Source: Neonectria sp. B-13 (lineage: Eukaryota; Ascomycota; Sordariomycetes; Hypocreales; Nectriaceae). From it: DNA of 64,000 nucleotides. Below the pieces are notes generated by a model that did no database searches, was not told the DNA's origin, and was given only the letters and a program-made list of their open reading frames with translations. The translations under genes and the position numbers were made by a program. Shown here in pieces: positions 24,078-34,560 of the stretch; the first letter of the stretch is position 1, and each line of letters begins with the position of its first letter. Where the stretch lies: positions 2,299,132 through 2,363,131 of the forward strand of contig NOKP01000002.1 of assembly GCA_002682825.1 (NCBI GenBank), given 5' to 3'.

Positions 24078-24335
24078 TCAGGTTAGAGTGGCCCGTGAGC
24101 ATCTGAAAGTTCGTCCGTAACCTGACCGGACACAATATATCCGCGCTAGGCCACGGTTCTCTCTCGGCATGGCGGCGGGAGGCAGCAAGACGGAGGCCAA
24201 GGTACATTGGGAGCGTGAACTCCAAGCAGGGCGCTCGCTGTGTCCCGTGTTGCCTCCGAGTGTCTCGTGGAGAGGAGAGCATGCCAGGACTCCAGCCACC
24301 AACAGGGCCAACTTAACCAACAGGGCCATGAGCAT
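24078..24335 (-). CDS. Candidate small secreted protein (85 aa, weak)
   Basis: An ATG at 24335 opens an 85-residue frame whose first 19 residues (MLMALLVKLALLVAGVLAC) form a convincing hydrophobic signal-peptide core. The rest is polar with Cys at positions 19, 44, 68 and 79, and no family is recognised. The hydrophobic run is partly built by a 13 bp direct repeat (ACCAACAGGGCCA at 24298 and 24316), so it could have arisen by chance. No intron, TATA box or codon bias supports expression. Listed only as a candidate. Confidence 0.2.
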   Translation of the reverse strand: MLMALLVKLALLVAGVLACSPLHETLGGNTGHSERPAWSSRSQCTLASVLLPPAAMPRENRGLARIYCVRSGYGRTFRCSRATLT

Positions 24336-25124
24336 TACGCATTACGGATGCAGCTCCATCTTGGTGGTGAACGGAGTGCGCGACTTCGGGGTTCCCTAGC
24401 AAGACCGAGCTGGCCCATGCAGGTGCATTTGTCCATGTGCATGGGATTTGCATGGGAAACAGCCGCGGACCGCTCAGGCGTCGAGCCATATTAAATCGTC
24501 AGCCGTGATGGGACGTCCATGAGGTGCCATGGATCATGGATGGCTGGCCCCCATTAGTCGAGTTCCCCTCCCTCCACGAGTCCTCTTCGGTGCCTCCCCC
24601 TGAGGACCTTGACCAGCCGCCAGCGGATGACCCCGGGCTCTGCTTGGGAGAGCTGGCGGCCCTGGCCGGTTGCGCGGGCGCTCCCCTTGCTCCCTTGTTG
24701 CTCGGTCGGTCCTGATGCAGCGAGCTGCACATCAGGGCACAGCGGCGCAGACATGGATGGGGTCGGGGCTGGAGATGGCCCGCCGCGCAAGGAGGATGGG
24801 GTCGCGAGGGGGACTGGAAACGAGGCGGCGCTAGGAGCGGAGAGGTGGAGGCTACTGCAGCTTGGCTCCTTGAGGTCGACTGGGTAGATGGATGGATGGA
24901 TGGGGTGGGCAGGGCGTGTGTCTCCAGATAGGTTGTCCGAGTGGAGCGGAGTGTGGTGGAGAGGAGGACTCGGAGGAGACAGAGACAAACGGAGGGTGTG
25001 AGGGTGGAGAGCGGAGGCATTTGCAGCATCAGACACCAGTCCACCACCAGTCCTGGCAGTCCACCCATCTCCGCGCAGAACTGGCTGACACAACGACACC
25101 AACACCACTGGGGCGTGCTTCGTA

Positions 25125-25255
25125 TTGCGTACTACTAAGGTACCGGCCTGCCTGACGTACCGCGCCTCGTTGGTTCGACGATGCGTCTAAGAAGTACCGT
25201 GTCGTGCTGCTAGTGTCGACGTACTGCAGTACCGTGCCGTACCGGGCCACACCAG
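25125..25255. repeat. GTAC-rich palindromic cluster
   Basis: At least seven GTAC words within 130 bp (GGTACCGG, GACGTACCGC, AGTACCGTG, GACGTACTGCAGTACCGTGC, GTACCGGG). They form several short inverted repeats in non-coding DNA. Confidence 0.65.
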
Positions 25256-25682
25256 GAATGGGGCCGTAGGTCTACCTAACGGATGGGACGTCGCGGGTTT
25301 CTGGGTGACTGGCTGGGTGTGTCTCTCCCTGGGTGGATTGGATGGACGGACGGGCTCCTGTCGCCTGGAGCCTGTACGTAGTGATTAGTGTATTCGCAGG
25401 CTGCGACGGGAGTGCCATGTCGATGACCGATGGATGGAACTGGAACTACGACTTTTTCTTCTGCGCGGGCAAAAAGTGACGAGGGTCCATCCATAAGACC
25501 CCCCAATGACCCCCCACCCTACCCGCGTCCACGCTGCTGCCACTTCCACTTCCCCAGAACAACTCGCCCGTCTGTCTGGTAACAAGTGCCTGTCTGCGTG
25601 CGATTTTCGTCCCTTGTGTGTGGGCTGGCTGATCTGGTCCTTTTTTTCTTCTTATTATTGACGCCGAGATCCGATCTGTTTC

Positions 25683-25710
25683 TCTCGAGTCTCGAGTCTC
25701 GAGTCTCAAG
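25683..25710. repeat. TCTCGAG tandem repeat
   Basis: Three to four copies of TCTCGAG/GAGTCTC at the start of the CT-rich leader of the downstream regulator. Confidence 0.75.
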
Positions 25711-27068
25711 CCTCAGCAACAACAGCGTGTGAGCCGTCACCTCTCACTTTGCACCGTCGCTCCGTTACCCTCTTCACAAGTTCACCCACTCTTCTCCCGC
25801 CCTCCCGCCCTCCCGCTCTCCCAACCGCGTCGCCCGTTGCGCCTTTGTGCGCCAGCAATGCGCAACTGAGTCTCAAGTACTGTATGCGCCCCCATCTTCT
25901 TTTGTCCTTGTCGCTCTTGTGCTTCGTCTTTCGTCTTTCGTCTTCCCCCTCTCTTGCCTTCCTCCATCGCACTCCTGGTCGCATCCTCCGCATCGTCGCA
26001 TTCTCGCCTACTTCGCCTTACTCGCGTCATCCCTCCTCCGTCGCCATCCTGCCTGCTCCCTGACTCCACCGCGGCCCTTTCCGTGCGCCGGCCGGCTGGC
26101 GTGCCAAGGTGTTCTTTCGTACGCCCATGGCTGTCAACGTCGGCGCTGGTCAACCGTGGACGGCAACGGCTCTGCATCATGGCTCTCTTTTCTGCAACTT
26201 CTCCGGCACCCCGACCGACGCCCCGAAAGTCGACGCTCAACATGTGCCTCGCCTCGTTCGACCCTGCTGCAACGCGCATTTTTCTCGGGGTCGCTCCAGG
26301 GTCCTCCACCTACTCATCCCACCACCCATGGGCCTCCGCAGTCCGCCTGGCCCGGCCATCGTGAGCCCGCCACAGAGCTCGAAACCAGGCGAACAAGACA
26401 TGAGCCAAATCATTGTTCACCAGCAACCTCGACAACTCGGCTCCGACCGACCATGGCGTCCCTGACAGAACCCAACGCAACGAATCAAAGCGTCCATGAC
26501 TAACAGCTGCCTCCGCACCGTTTCGCCCTCCCCAGTCTCGGTTCCACAACCCGGCTTCCCCCAAGGCCGCTTGACGTCTCTTGATCCACTTCACATAGCA
26601 TTTTACCCGCAAAAACACGCGACCACCTTCTCGTCCTCCACTGACATAAAGTAACCAGCTCCAAATCTGCGTGATCCTCTCTTTCCTGCTGGGCTACTAT
26701 CGCTCATCGATCCTCCTATCGCGAACCTCGACGAGCCCTCTCCCGACGATCCCCTCGACGAGCCGGTCGCTCTGCCTGTCATGCCTTTGGCGCGACTTCC
26801 AATTAGTCTGTAAGGGCTGATCCAATCTACCATTGTCCCACATTTGCGACCCAGGCTTTCAACCCCGCGATTCCTTTGCCGCCTCTGCTGTTGCAACGCA
26901 GCTCGATCGTGAAGCAGCTTCCAATTGTCTTCCTCGCGCGTCAACGAAACTCTCCACAGAACCTGCGACAGACTCGAATCTCCATACACGACGCCACCCG
27001 GGTTTTGGTCATCCGCTACTCTCACGCACTTCTCTGTCCCCCAGTTCGCAACCTCAATACATCAGGCC
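25711..27068 (+). promoter_or_regulatory. Long CT-rich promoter/leader with upstream ATGs
   Basis: About 1.3 kb immediately before the regulator start codon is pyrimidine-rich on the plus strand and holds many ATGs that open short frames (for example at 26127, 26179 and 26241). None resembles a protein domain. Such long, uORF-rich leaders are common for fungal regulators. The transcription start and any leader introns cannot be placed from sequence alone. Confidence 0.4.
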
Positions 27069-30000
27069 ATGGCCTCTGTACTAGCCACGCAACCAAGCGA
27101 CCTCAAACCCATCCTCCCCATCTCTCCGGTCAGCTCCGGCACAATGGGCACCTTACAAAACCCTTCGCCGCTCGATAACATGCAACCCCACGATCGGGGC
27201 CGTCGAAGAAGTCGCTCGCCCAACAACGGCAGCGATCAGGATGTCAAGACTGAAGACATGAACGACGGCCCAAACGGGGCCTCATCCAACTCAGATGGCC
27301 CCGGCCCTGCTAGGAAAAGACGGCGGAGTCGCAAGGGCCTCGATAAACGATTCGAATGTTCCGCCGAAGGGTGTGGGAAAAGCTACTCAAGGGCAGAGCA
27401 TCTGTATGTCTTGCACTTCCTGCGCTCATCCGTGACTTTCACGTGAGCAATTCACACTAACAACGCCCAGGTATCGCCATCAGCTCAATCATAACTCCAA
27501 ACAGACATATCACTGCAATTTCCCCAATTGCACCCGAACGTTTGTTCGTGGAGACTTGTTGAAGCGACATATGGACCGCCACGCAGCCAAGGGATCTCAG
27601 CTCAACCAGAGGGACTCTATGGCTGGACATATCGCCCCAATTCTTGCCCCCGGTTCCAACTCCCCAGAATTCAACCGAGGCTCGATGGATTATTCCAAGC
27701 CCCGCCAATCACATATGCAATATCAGACACCGCTAGACGCAGCTGGAAACCCATACTCTCCCATGTCAACGCCTCAGGGCCTATTTCAAAACGGGGGTCT
27801 CCCAAATGGAATGGATGCCTATGGGTCTCAAAACCAGGGCTTCGATAACCGGACACCCCAACTCTCTCAGCCCCACTCGCCTGTAGTGTCACAACGCCAA
27901 TCCATGCCAGCCAATGCCACTCCCTTCGGAATCATGTCACCGATCGCCAATCAGCAAGGCTTCCCGAAACAGCAGGGCAATATGTCTCAGTCCAGCTTTG
28001 TCCCGCAGCAGAATGTGATGCCAATGAACCTACCTCCGTCACAATTTTCAAACGGTCAAAACCAGACATCTCGTGAAACAGGACAACCCTATGGTGCCAC
28101 CACTACCGCCGAATACTCAGAACCCGGGACTACTCAAGCCGGTGAGCTGATGATCTTGGATCAAATGGCTATACCTGGGACTGTCCCTGTCTTTGGCGGC
28201 GACGGGGATCTCAACAAGTCCCCCTACGTGGGAATGCCGGAAGATTTTATGGCTTATTTGTTCAACTCTCCAGGTCCGTCGAATATGACTCCAGTGATAC
28301 CTCCTGGATACGCAGCAAGGTCAGTATTCGCATCTGCCCACTCCTCGCCAACCGACTAACAAGTTCCAGTTATGGTGATTTACAAAACAGCCAGTTCAAC
28401 ATGGCTTTGTTGAGTGGCGATGGTGGTGCGCTGGGATACTTCCCAACAGCCCCGCAGACGGTGATGGCGGTCAATAATCTCTTGGAACAGCAAGTTCCAG
28501 AGGCGACGATTTCCGAAGAGAAGAGCCAGGAACTATTTGACTTCATCAAAGAGCGCTTTCACGACAACAAACATACTCCCGTCGATCGCCAATGGGATGG
28601 CATCCTCGAAGGCGACCGCGCGAACGGTGACCATATGCTGAGCAAGAGAATGATGCAGGCATACATCGGCTCGTACTGGTATCACTTTAGCGATCAGATG
28701 CCAATTCTTCACAAGCCGACATTCTCTCCCGACAAGACACCAAACCTGCTGTTGCTGGCCATGATGTCAATTGGAGGTGCCTGTCTCGACCGAACTCACG
28801 GACGCAAGGTGACCAAGGCCGGTGCACAACTATCCAACTTCCTTGCCTGGCACCTGCGGTGGGATATCTTCATGGACATCAACTTCCGGCCTCCGGCTAA
28901 GCTCTGGGTCTTCCAAGCTCTAATCCTCCTGGAGCTGTACGAAAAGATGTACTCGTCGAGAGAGCTGCACGAGCGGGCTCATATACACCATGCGACAACC
29001 ATCACGTTGATGCGCCGTGGCCGTTCCTTAATCGGCAAGTCGGCATTGGAGTCGCCACCAAACCCACGAGATGGCTCCAACGGATCCCGCCAGTCATCAA
29101 CATCAAGCCTTGCCCCAACTGCGGAGAAATGGTGGGAACACTGGGTGACCAACGAAGCCACAAGACGCGCGGCCTTTGCAGCCTTTGTGATTGACTCCAT
29201 CCATGCCACCATGTTTGGTCATTCAGCAGTTATGGTTGCTCACGAGATGAGACTACCCCTGCCTTGCGATGATGCGATGTGGCGGGCAGGGAGCAGTGCG
29301 GAAGTTTGGAGGATTGAATCAAATTTGATGTCAAACGGCATCAAGCCGATGTCATTTTTGGAGGGTCTCAAGCGAACCCTCAGTAACCAAGACGTGCGCA
29401 CGAACTCCTTTGGGAGAACTGTGTTAATGGCAGGACTCCTGAGTGTTTCTTGGCACATGCACCAGCGAGATCTTCAGGTCAATGTGCTAGGTGGAGGAAT
29501 CATACAGGCCCTCGGAGGTCGCGACAGATGGCGTGCGACTCTGACACGAGCATATGACACCTGGAAGGCAGACTTTGACAAGTCGCTGGAGCAATGCGAA
29601 CCGTCGGCCGACCCATACCGAGATGATGCCATGAAGAAGACGGAGTTCAATGTTGTGTTTGAGAGTCGTACAGTTCTGCATCATCTGGCGCATATGGCAA
29701 TGCACGCTGACATCGTCGACTGCCAGATGTTTGCAAGAGCGAAGCGTCTTCTTGGTCGAGCCATTGGCCCACAGGAGTTCAGCAGCGCTCAGAGACGAAT
29801 CAAGGATCACTGGGCACATTCGGCCAGGGCCAGGGACGCAACGTTCTATGCGCTCAAATTTCTGTGCTCGGTCCTTGCGCCCGATCAAGTGACGCCAGCG
29901 CATGCGGGAGGCTACCACCTCGATGAGCCATATGATGCACGCGACGACGTTCTTCTCAATCGTCCTTGGGTACTGTACTTTGCCGCCCTGGTCGTCTGGT

Positions 30001-30272
30001 CTTATGGCTTCGCCTTGGAGGGGCCTTGCCCGAGTATGCCGCTACCCACGACACGCCAGGAAAAACTTCAAGCCATGAGGCAGTATTTCGTCCGGTTCGG
30101 TACCATTGAGAACCCTGGGAACTTGCAGGGGAAGACGGGCATCAACGCGAACACGGCGCTCCTGATGATACTCAAGGACACGTTTGAAACTACCCGATGG
30201 GAGCTCTTGCACGAGGCCTCGACCCTCTTGAACAACTGCATCGTTCTCAACTCGGGTGGTACAATCCACTAA
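27069..30272 (+). CDS. C2H2 zinc-finger / fungal-specific transcription factor
   Basis: Exons 27069-27403, 27471-28319 and 28370-30272 encode 1028 residues. Introns are 67 bp (GTATGT...GCCCAG, splitting the first finger) and 50 bp (GTCAGT...TTCCAG). A basic nuclear-localisation patch (ARKRRRSRKG, about residue 83) precedes two adjacent classical fingers. The first is C-x4-C-x12-H-x3-H (ECSAEGCGKSYSRAEHLYRH) and the second has the same spacing (HCNFPNCTRTFVRGDLLKRH). A Gln/Pro/Ser/Asn-rich region of about 250 residues follows. The C-terminal half is a fungal-specific transcription-factor domain (HKPTFSPDKTPNLLLLAMMS, WRIESNLMSNG). C2H2 fingers fused to a fungal_trans domain mark a known ascomycete regulator class, but I cannot name the ortholog or its target pathway. 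The ATG at 27069 opens the conserved-looking MASVLATQPSDLKPILPISP. Confidence 0.88.
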
Positions 30273-30868
30273 GGCAACAAGGAGGAAAGAAAATGAGAAA
30301 GGGGAATAGCGCACGAGAGGAGGCGCTGGAGGAGTTGGGATGTGGATAATCCGAGGACAACCGTTTTTTACGGAAACGATATATGTGGTTTATATGGGGT
30401 GGCAGGCTTCAAACGATTGATTGCTCTTTGTACTTTAGAATACCCCAATGTCTTTGACGACAGCGCTTTACTTTTACCACTCCTGTGCTGTTGCAGGAGT
30501 ACCATATCATCGAATTAAAGATGGGCTTTGCCCTCTTCACTCAAACATCTGACAATTATTATAGTGAAGAGTGTTGCTAGTGGCCTCGAGCCCTTGAGAC
30601 TGGTTCGAAATAGTAAAGATCCAGCGTAAACTGATCTTCATGCCGAGAGGGAATTGCATATAGGACGGAGTGCTGGTTGCGATAACAACAAAAGGGGGTC
30701 GCATGCTCTATTTAAATACATATGTAACATCATGACCTGCAAAATAGCAATGACCATTGCAACTCCCAAATTCGATCAGAACGCCGGTTCGTATAATATC
30801 AGGCAACGCGGTGGAATCTGCCACAGAGAAGAGGTATTGATTTGGACACAAGCCTTTTTGAGCTCATC
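30273..30868. other. 3' region between convergent genes
   Basis: 600 bp between the regulator stop codon and the F-box gene stop codon. The sequence is comparatively AT-rich, with no coding signal. It probably holds both polyadenylation regions. Confidence 0.55.
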
Positions 30869-32915
30869 TCACGTAGTGGTCAACACATCCATCACGTCTC
30901 GCTCTGCATCAGTCAATAAGCCCGGCAGCTCGCTCACAATATCAATCTCTTCCGTCTCCTCCTCGCCATCGTCGTCGTCCTCTTCCTCATCATCCTCCTC
31001 ATCCTCTTCCTCCCCCTCTTCATCTTCCTCATCATCAATTTCGAGGCCGAGCGCACCGTAGGGAACGAGAAATTCGCTCGGTAGCAAATTATCCTCCAGT
31101 CGCTCAATCTGCTCCCGCGAGGGTCCCTTCCAGAAGGCGGTGGGGCCGGCGGGGCCGTGGACGTCGTAGTCTCTGTGAAAAGAAGTGAGTACCGAGATAT
31201 ATGCATAGTTGTAATTGTCTCGTTAAAACATTGAAAAGAACATGAAGAAATTGCGAACCTGTCAAACCAGTTACCAACGACACCACGAGATGACCTCACC
31301 CCGCCCAGCTGAACGCCCTCGCTACGCCAGCGCTCCTGGCCGTTGAAAATAGAGAAGGTGGTCCAGCGGACTTCGCCCTCTCGGGTCATTCGGACGGTGC
31401 CTTTCATTGCCAATCCTTCCCGGTCAGTCTTAGCCTATCCCTCTTTTGGTCCAACATGGGAGAAAGTGGTAATGCGGAAAGGGAGGAGCTTACCCCGAAT
31501 ATGGGAGTTGGCATTATCATCAAACGAGTCGTCGAGAGACCGCGAGATGCCTCGGAAATGCACCACCGGCATGTCTTGCTTGTCGTCAGGTCCGGCAGGC
31601 TCGATCTTGGTTACGTGGATCTGCATCATGATGATGCGGGAGGCCTCGCCAACGTCAAGGGCTGGACGAGGTCTGTCTGGATCTGTGTCCCCAAGGTCGC
31701 CTGCTGGGAAATTGTAGCTGAACAAGTCGTTGTAGTCGAGGAAGCAAACGATCTGGAACCTTTGCGTGTTAGTTCATTTATTCATGGAAGAGCTAGCCCC
31801 GGCAGTCTAGAAGCAAGATAGGTGGAAGAGAACGAACGCGGTACCATGAGCCAGTGACGTCGTACGGATCGCGGGCCTCGAGGGATGTCATGTCGCGAGC
31901 TGGTGGCGCCATGTAGCTCCCCGACCACGAGCCGGAGAAGGGGTTGTCCCAGACCTCCCTGAAAACACGGCTAACACTGCGCCGGGAACCGATGTTGTGG
32001 CCAAGAACAATAAGAATGGCTTCTACCTTCTCCCAGTCGACGCGGTCCGATCCATCATCGAGGAAGGGGCCCCAGTGGGTGCGCCGGGTGTACTGGCGCA
32101 GATCATACACCTTGGAACACGCATACGGATATGTACGGCCAGATCTCAGTGGCCCAATATTGAGAATAGGCTTCCCATATAAGCAGTGCAACTTTGCGCT
32201 GCGCTGGCGGAGGGCAGCCTTGGATGGGCCTCCTTCACTGGCACGGATGGGGTGGCGGACCTCACTGCGAACACGCTCAAAGAGAAACGACCGCTCGAGG
32301 AAGGCCTCGCGGTTGGAATCGTGGCGGAAGAGGTCGGCCAGAAGGGAGGTGTTAAGGGAGGTAGCGTGAGTGCCGGTAGGCTGGGTAGGGTCGCCGCTGG
32401 GGGAAGCGTGCTCGAGGAGGCGGTTTACGACGTCATAGACGAAATCCAATTCGTGTTTCTGAAGGAAATGATCAGTAATGAAAGGCGGACGGGGAGTTGA
32501 GATGCGAGAGATGTGACGAGGGAGGTTGGCGCATGTGGTTTGCTGACTCACCTTCTCTGCGACATCTCCACGATGGCATATCGCTTGAAGGCGGGCAACA
32601 TCGAGGAGCTCTCTTTCCCAGTTCAAGTTGAGGTCTTTTGGTGTATCCTAAGGTACCGGATGTTAGTCACGCGATACAACTACTAGTACTAGTAGCAAAC
32701 CACGGCGTGGAGATGGAAATGGCCCTTACGAAGTGGTTCAGATAGACATGGCGACACAGCGTGCTGTTTCCCCTGACAGTGGAACGGAGCGCTGAGCACA
32801 CGCGGGGGAGGATGGCTACGTCAGCGGGGAGGAGCCACTGGAGAATGTTGTGCAGAATCTCCGGGGGGAGGGACGTGAGAGTTCTCATCTCTCTGGGCCG
32901 GACGGGTGCGTCCAT
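30869..32915 (-). CDS. F-box protein with acidic C-terminal tail
   Basis: Six exons (32730-32915, 32552-32647, 31838-32458, 31494-31752, 31259-31415, 30869-31172) encode 540 residues. Donors are GTAAGG, GTGAGT, GTTCGT, GTAAGC and GTTCGC. The F-box lies at about residues 10-50 (LTSLPPEILHNILQWLLPAD, LPRVCSALRS). It should dock the protein to Skp1 in an SCF ubiquitin ligase. The central part contains WGPFLDDGSDRVDWEKVEAI, GSWYR joined to IVCFLDYNDLFSYNFP, and a beta-rich block ending VRMTREGEVRWTTFSIFNGQ. This is a fungal-type F-box architecture whose substrates I do not know. Exon 6 adds a run of about 30 acidic residues before ELPGLLTDAERDVMDVLTTT. The ATG at 32915 is the first in frame after an upstream stretch that starts only with TTG. 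A second Met nine residues later is possible. Confidence 0.8.
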
Positions 32916-33339
32916 TCTCTGGAATGTGAGGATGAGAGACGGTAAGAACAAAGGTGAGGCTGGATGGATGAAGTCGATGGCGACGTCCTGCCACGAATGA
33001 GACGTCGGGCGGACTTAACGGACGGGAGGTCAGAAGTGCCCCCCCCAACTCTCCGGTGACTTCGGATCTGCGGCGGGGTAGACTGAGTTATAGGTATTCG
33101 AAAGAGCCTACCCTAGACACCCATACCTTGTTACGTCGGATCGTGTATCTTACTTGCGCGGTAATAACTTGCTTATTGGTCTGGATTATCGTGCAGAGTG
33201 TGATGCAACTGATCTCATTTATTGGTGGTTACTTTTCTTTACAAATCTTTTGAGGAGGTAGCCTATTGGGTAGTCTAGGCGGTGGTATATGGATGGTCAA
33301 ATTGCGAAGTATTATTCCCACCCACCCATCAACAAAGAA
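32916..33339. other. Short intergenic spacer
   Basis: 424 bp between the F-box start codon and the thioesterase stop codon, both minus strand. It should contain the F-box promoter. A plus-strand 65-codon frame at 33056-33253 has one hydrophobic segment but no other support. Confidence 0.5.
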
Positions 33340-33968
33340 CTATAACTTGGCAAGATCCGCATCGATGTTCACCTTTCCATGCTCACAAACCGCAAGCAAG
33401 GTATTGTCGCTCCTCTTTCGCATTGTCCCCCGCAGCGTCGCCAGCTTTTTGCCCACCTGGACAATCTCGCAGTCTAGCAACACCTCTACCCCCACCGCCA
33501 CAGGGCGCAAGTAGGTGACGTTGAGCGTCCGGCTGACGCCCATAAACTGCCAGAACCCCGGGCGGTTGATGAGCGCCAGCGGCAGCGTGGTACAGTAGTC
33601 AAAGAGCGTGGCCGCGCACCCGCCGTGCAGGTTCTCGAGCCGATTACAGTTGTCTGGCTGGACAGTGTAAGAGAATCTGCACGACGGGTGTGGCCCTGCT
33701 GGGTCGACCACGGATACGAGCTTGAGGTAGGGAACCAGGGAGCTCATCCACTCCTGTGGGTTGGGTGTTAGGCGGAAGTGAGAAATGCAAACAGGAGGGA
33801 AGAGAGAGTTGATGGACTTACGCCAGCTTTGGGACGACCTTTGTCGTTCGTCGTCATCTTGAGCCATGTGTTGATCTTCTGCTCGGGAGTCCCGTTTAAT
33901 AGAATCTCGCGCTCTTCCGCCGACGCAGCATCGGCCGCTTCGCGGTTCTTTTGTGACGAGTCGTCCAT
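33340..33968 (-). CDS. Hotdog-fold acyl-CoA thioesterase with peroxisomal PTS1
   Basis: Two exons, 33822-33968 and 33340-33753, encode 186 residues. The 68 bp intron runs GTAAGT...CCACAG. The second exon is a 4HBT/PaaI-like hotdog domain of the ACOT13 type. The signature NRLENLHGGCAATLFDY gives the conserved Asn, the HGG loop and the candidate catalytic Asp (about residue 101). Such enzymes hydrolyse acyl-CoA to free acid and CoA. The last three residues are Ala-Lys-Leu, a canonical C-terminal peroxisomal targeting signal, so a matrix location is predicted. The first 49 residues (MDDSSQKNREAADAASAEER) are polar, without a presequence. The ATG at 33968 was chosen; upstream codons in the frame lack an ATG. 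The gene is divergent from PEX12, which fits a peroxisomal role. Substrate chain length is unknown. Confidence 0.87.
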
Positions 33969-34560
33969 GGCGCTGGTCGTCAACAGTTACCGGATTGGGA
34001 TGTGTTGCCAGGTTGGGGAATGGCCCGTAGGTAACTTATAGAGCAGTTAAGCAGTTGGAACGGATAGGATCGTGGAGGGATGTAGGGAGATATGGGGGAA
34101 ATAGAGCCAAAGTTAAGATGCATCCGTAGACCTAGTCTACCTACCAATGCGGTTGCACAAGAGTGATCAACAACCCCTGGATCTACGATTGCCCCGTGTG
34201 TGCAGCTTGTTCAAGCTTCCGGCCGAGTCGGCCTAAAATGCCGAGGCAATCGGGGGACGTCACAGGCGTGCTCCCCGCCCGTGAACCACCTAAGGCCGCG
34301 GTAATGATTACTGCAATGGTCGCTGTGCAGTAATTTGGCAGACCCCTGTCCCGATGTTCCTTCCGAAATCTGGGGTGACGGGATCCACCACATGGCCGTT
34401 CATCTCATCAGCAGCAGCCGTCGTCTCTTCTTATTCTTCCTCCTCCTCTTCCTTCGTCCCTCGTTCCCTTTCTTCCTCTGTCATCACGCGGACAAAAGCG
34501 CGCGCAGTCGCCTCCTCTACTCATTCTTTACCCTGTGCCATATTCACTCTTCCTCCAGAG
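33969..34560. promoter_or_regulatory. Divergent promoter of thioesterase and PEX12
   Basis: 592 bp lie between the two start codons. A CCGAGG word (reverse complement CCTCGG) at 34241-34246 matches the core bound by the fatty-acid-responsive regulators FarA/FarB (Ctf1) in Aspergillus and Fusarium. The plus strand becomes CT-rich from about 34420, consistent with the PEX12 leader. Confidence 0.5.
34241..34246. promoter_or_regulatory. CCGAGG, candidate FarA/FarB (fatty-acid response) site
   Basis: Six-base match to the CCTCGG core on the minus strand, about 275 bp from the thioesterase ATG and 315 bp from the PEX12 ATG. The core is short and could occur by chance. The context of two peroxisome-related genes is what makes it notable. 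Confidence 0.35.

Larger units (their letters stand above)
19377..25690. other. Gene-poor 6.3 kb region
   Basis: No reading frame in this stretch shows a domain, consistent splice sites or codon bias, apart from one weak small-secreted-protein candidate (24078-24335, minus). It contains a 14 bp tandem duplication (TGCAACGTCCGTCG twice, 20372-20399), CTGCGTGT copies near 22825-22850, TCGAGCC copies near 19808, and a GTAC-rich cluster near 25125-25255. The last 500 bp turn CT-rich and lead into the regulator gene. Confidence 0.55.

Noticed and set aside
30934..31061. Plus-strand poly-Ser frame
   Set aside because: Antisense of the acidic tail of the F-box protein (GAG/GAT runs), not a gene.
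33056..33253. 65-codon plus-strand frame with one membrane-like segment
   Set aside because: It lies in the F-box promoter spacer, is AT-rich, and has no start context or homology.
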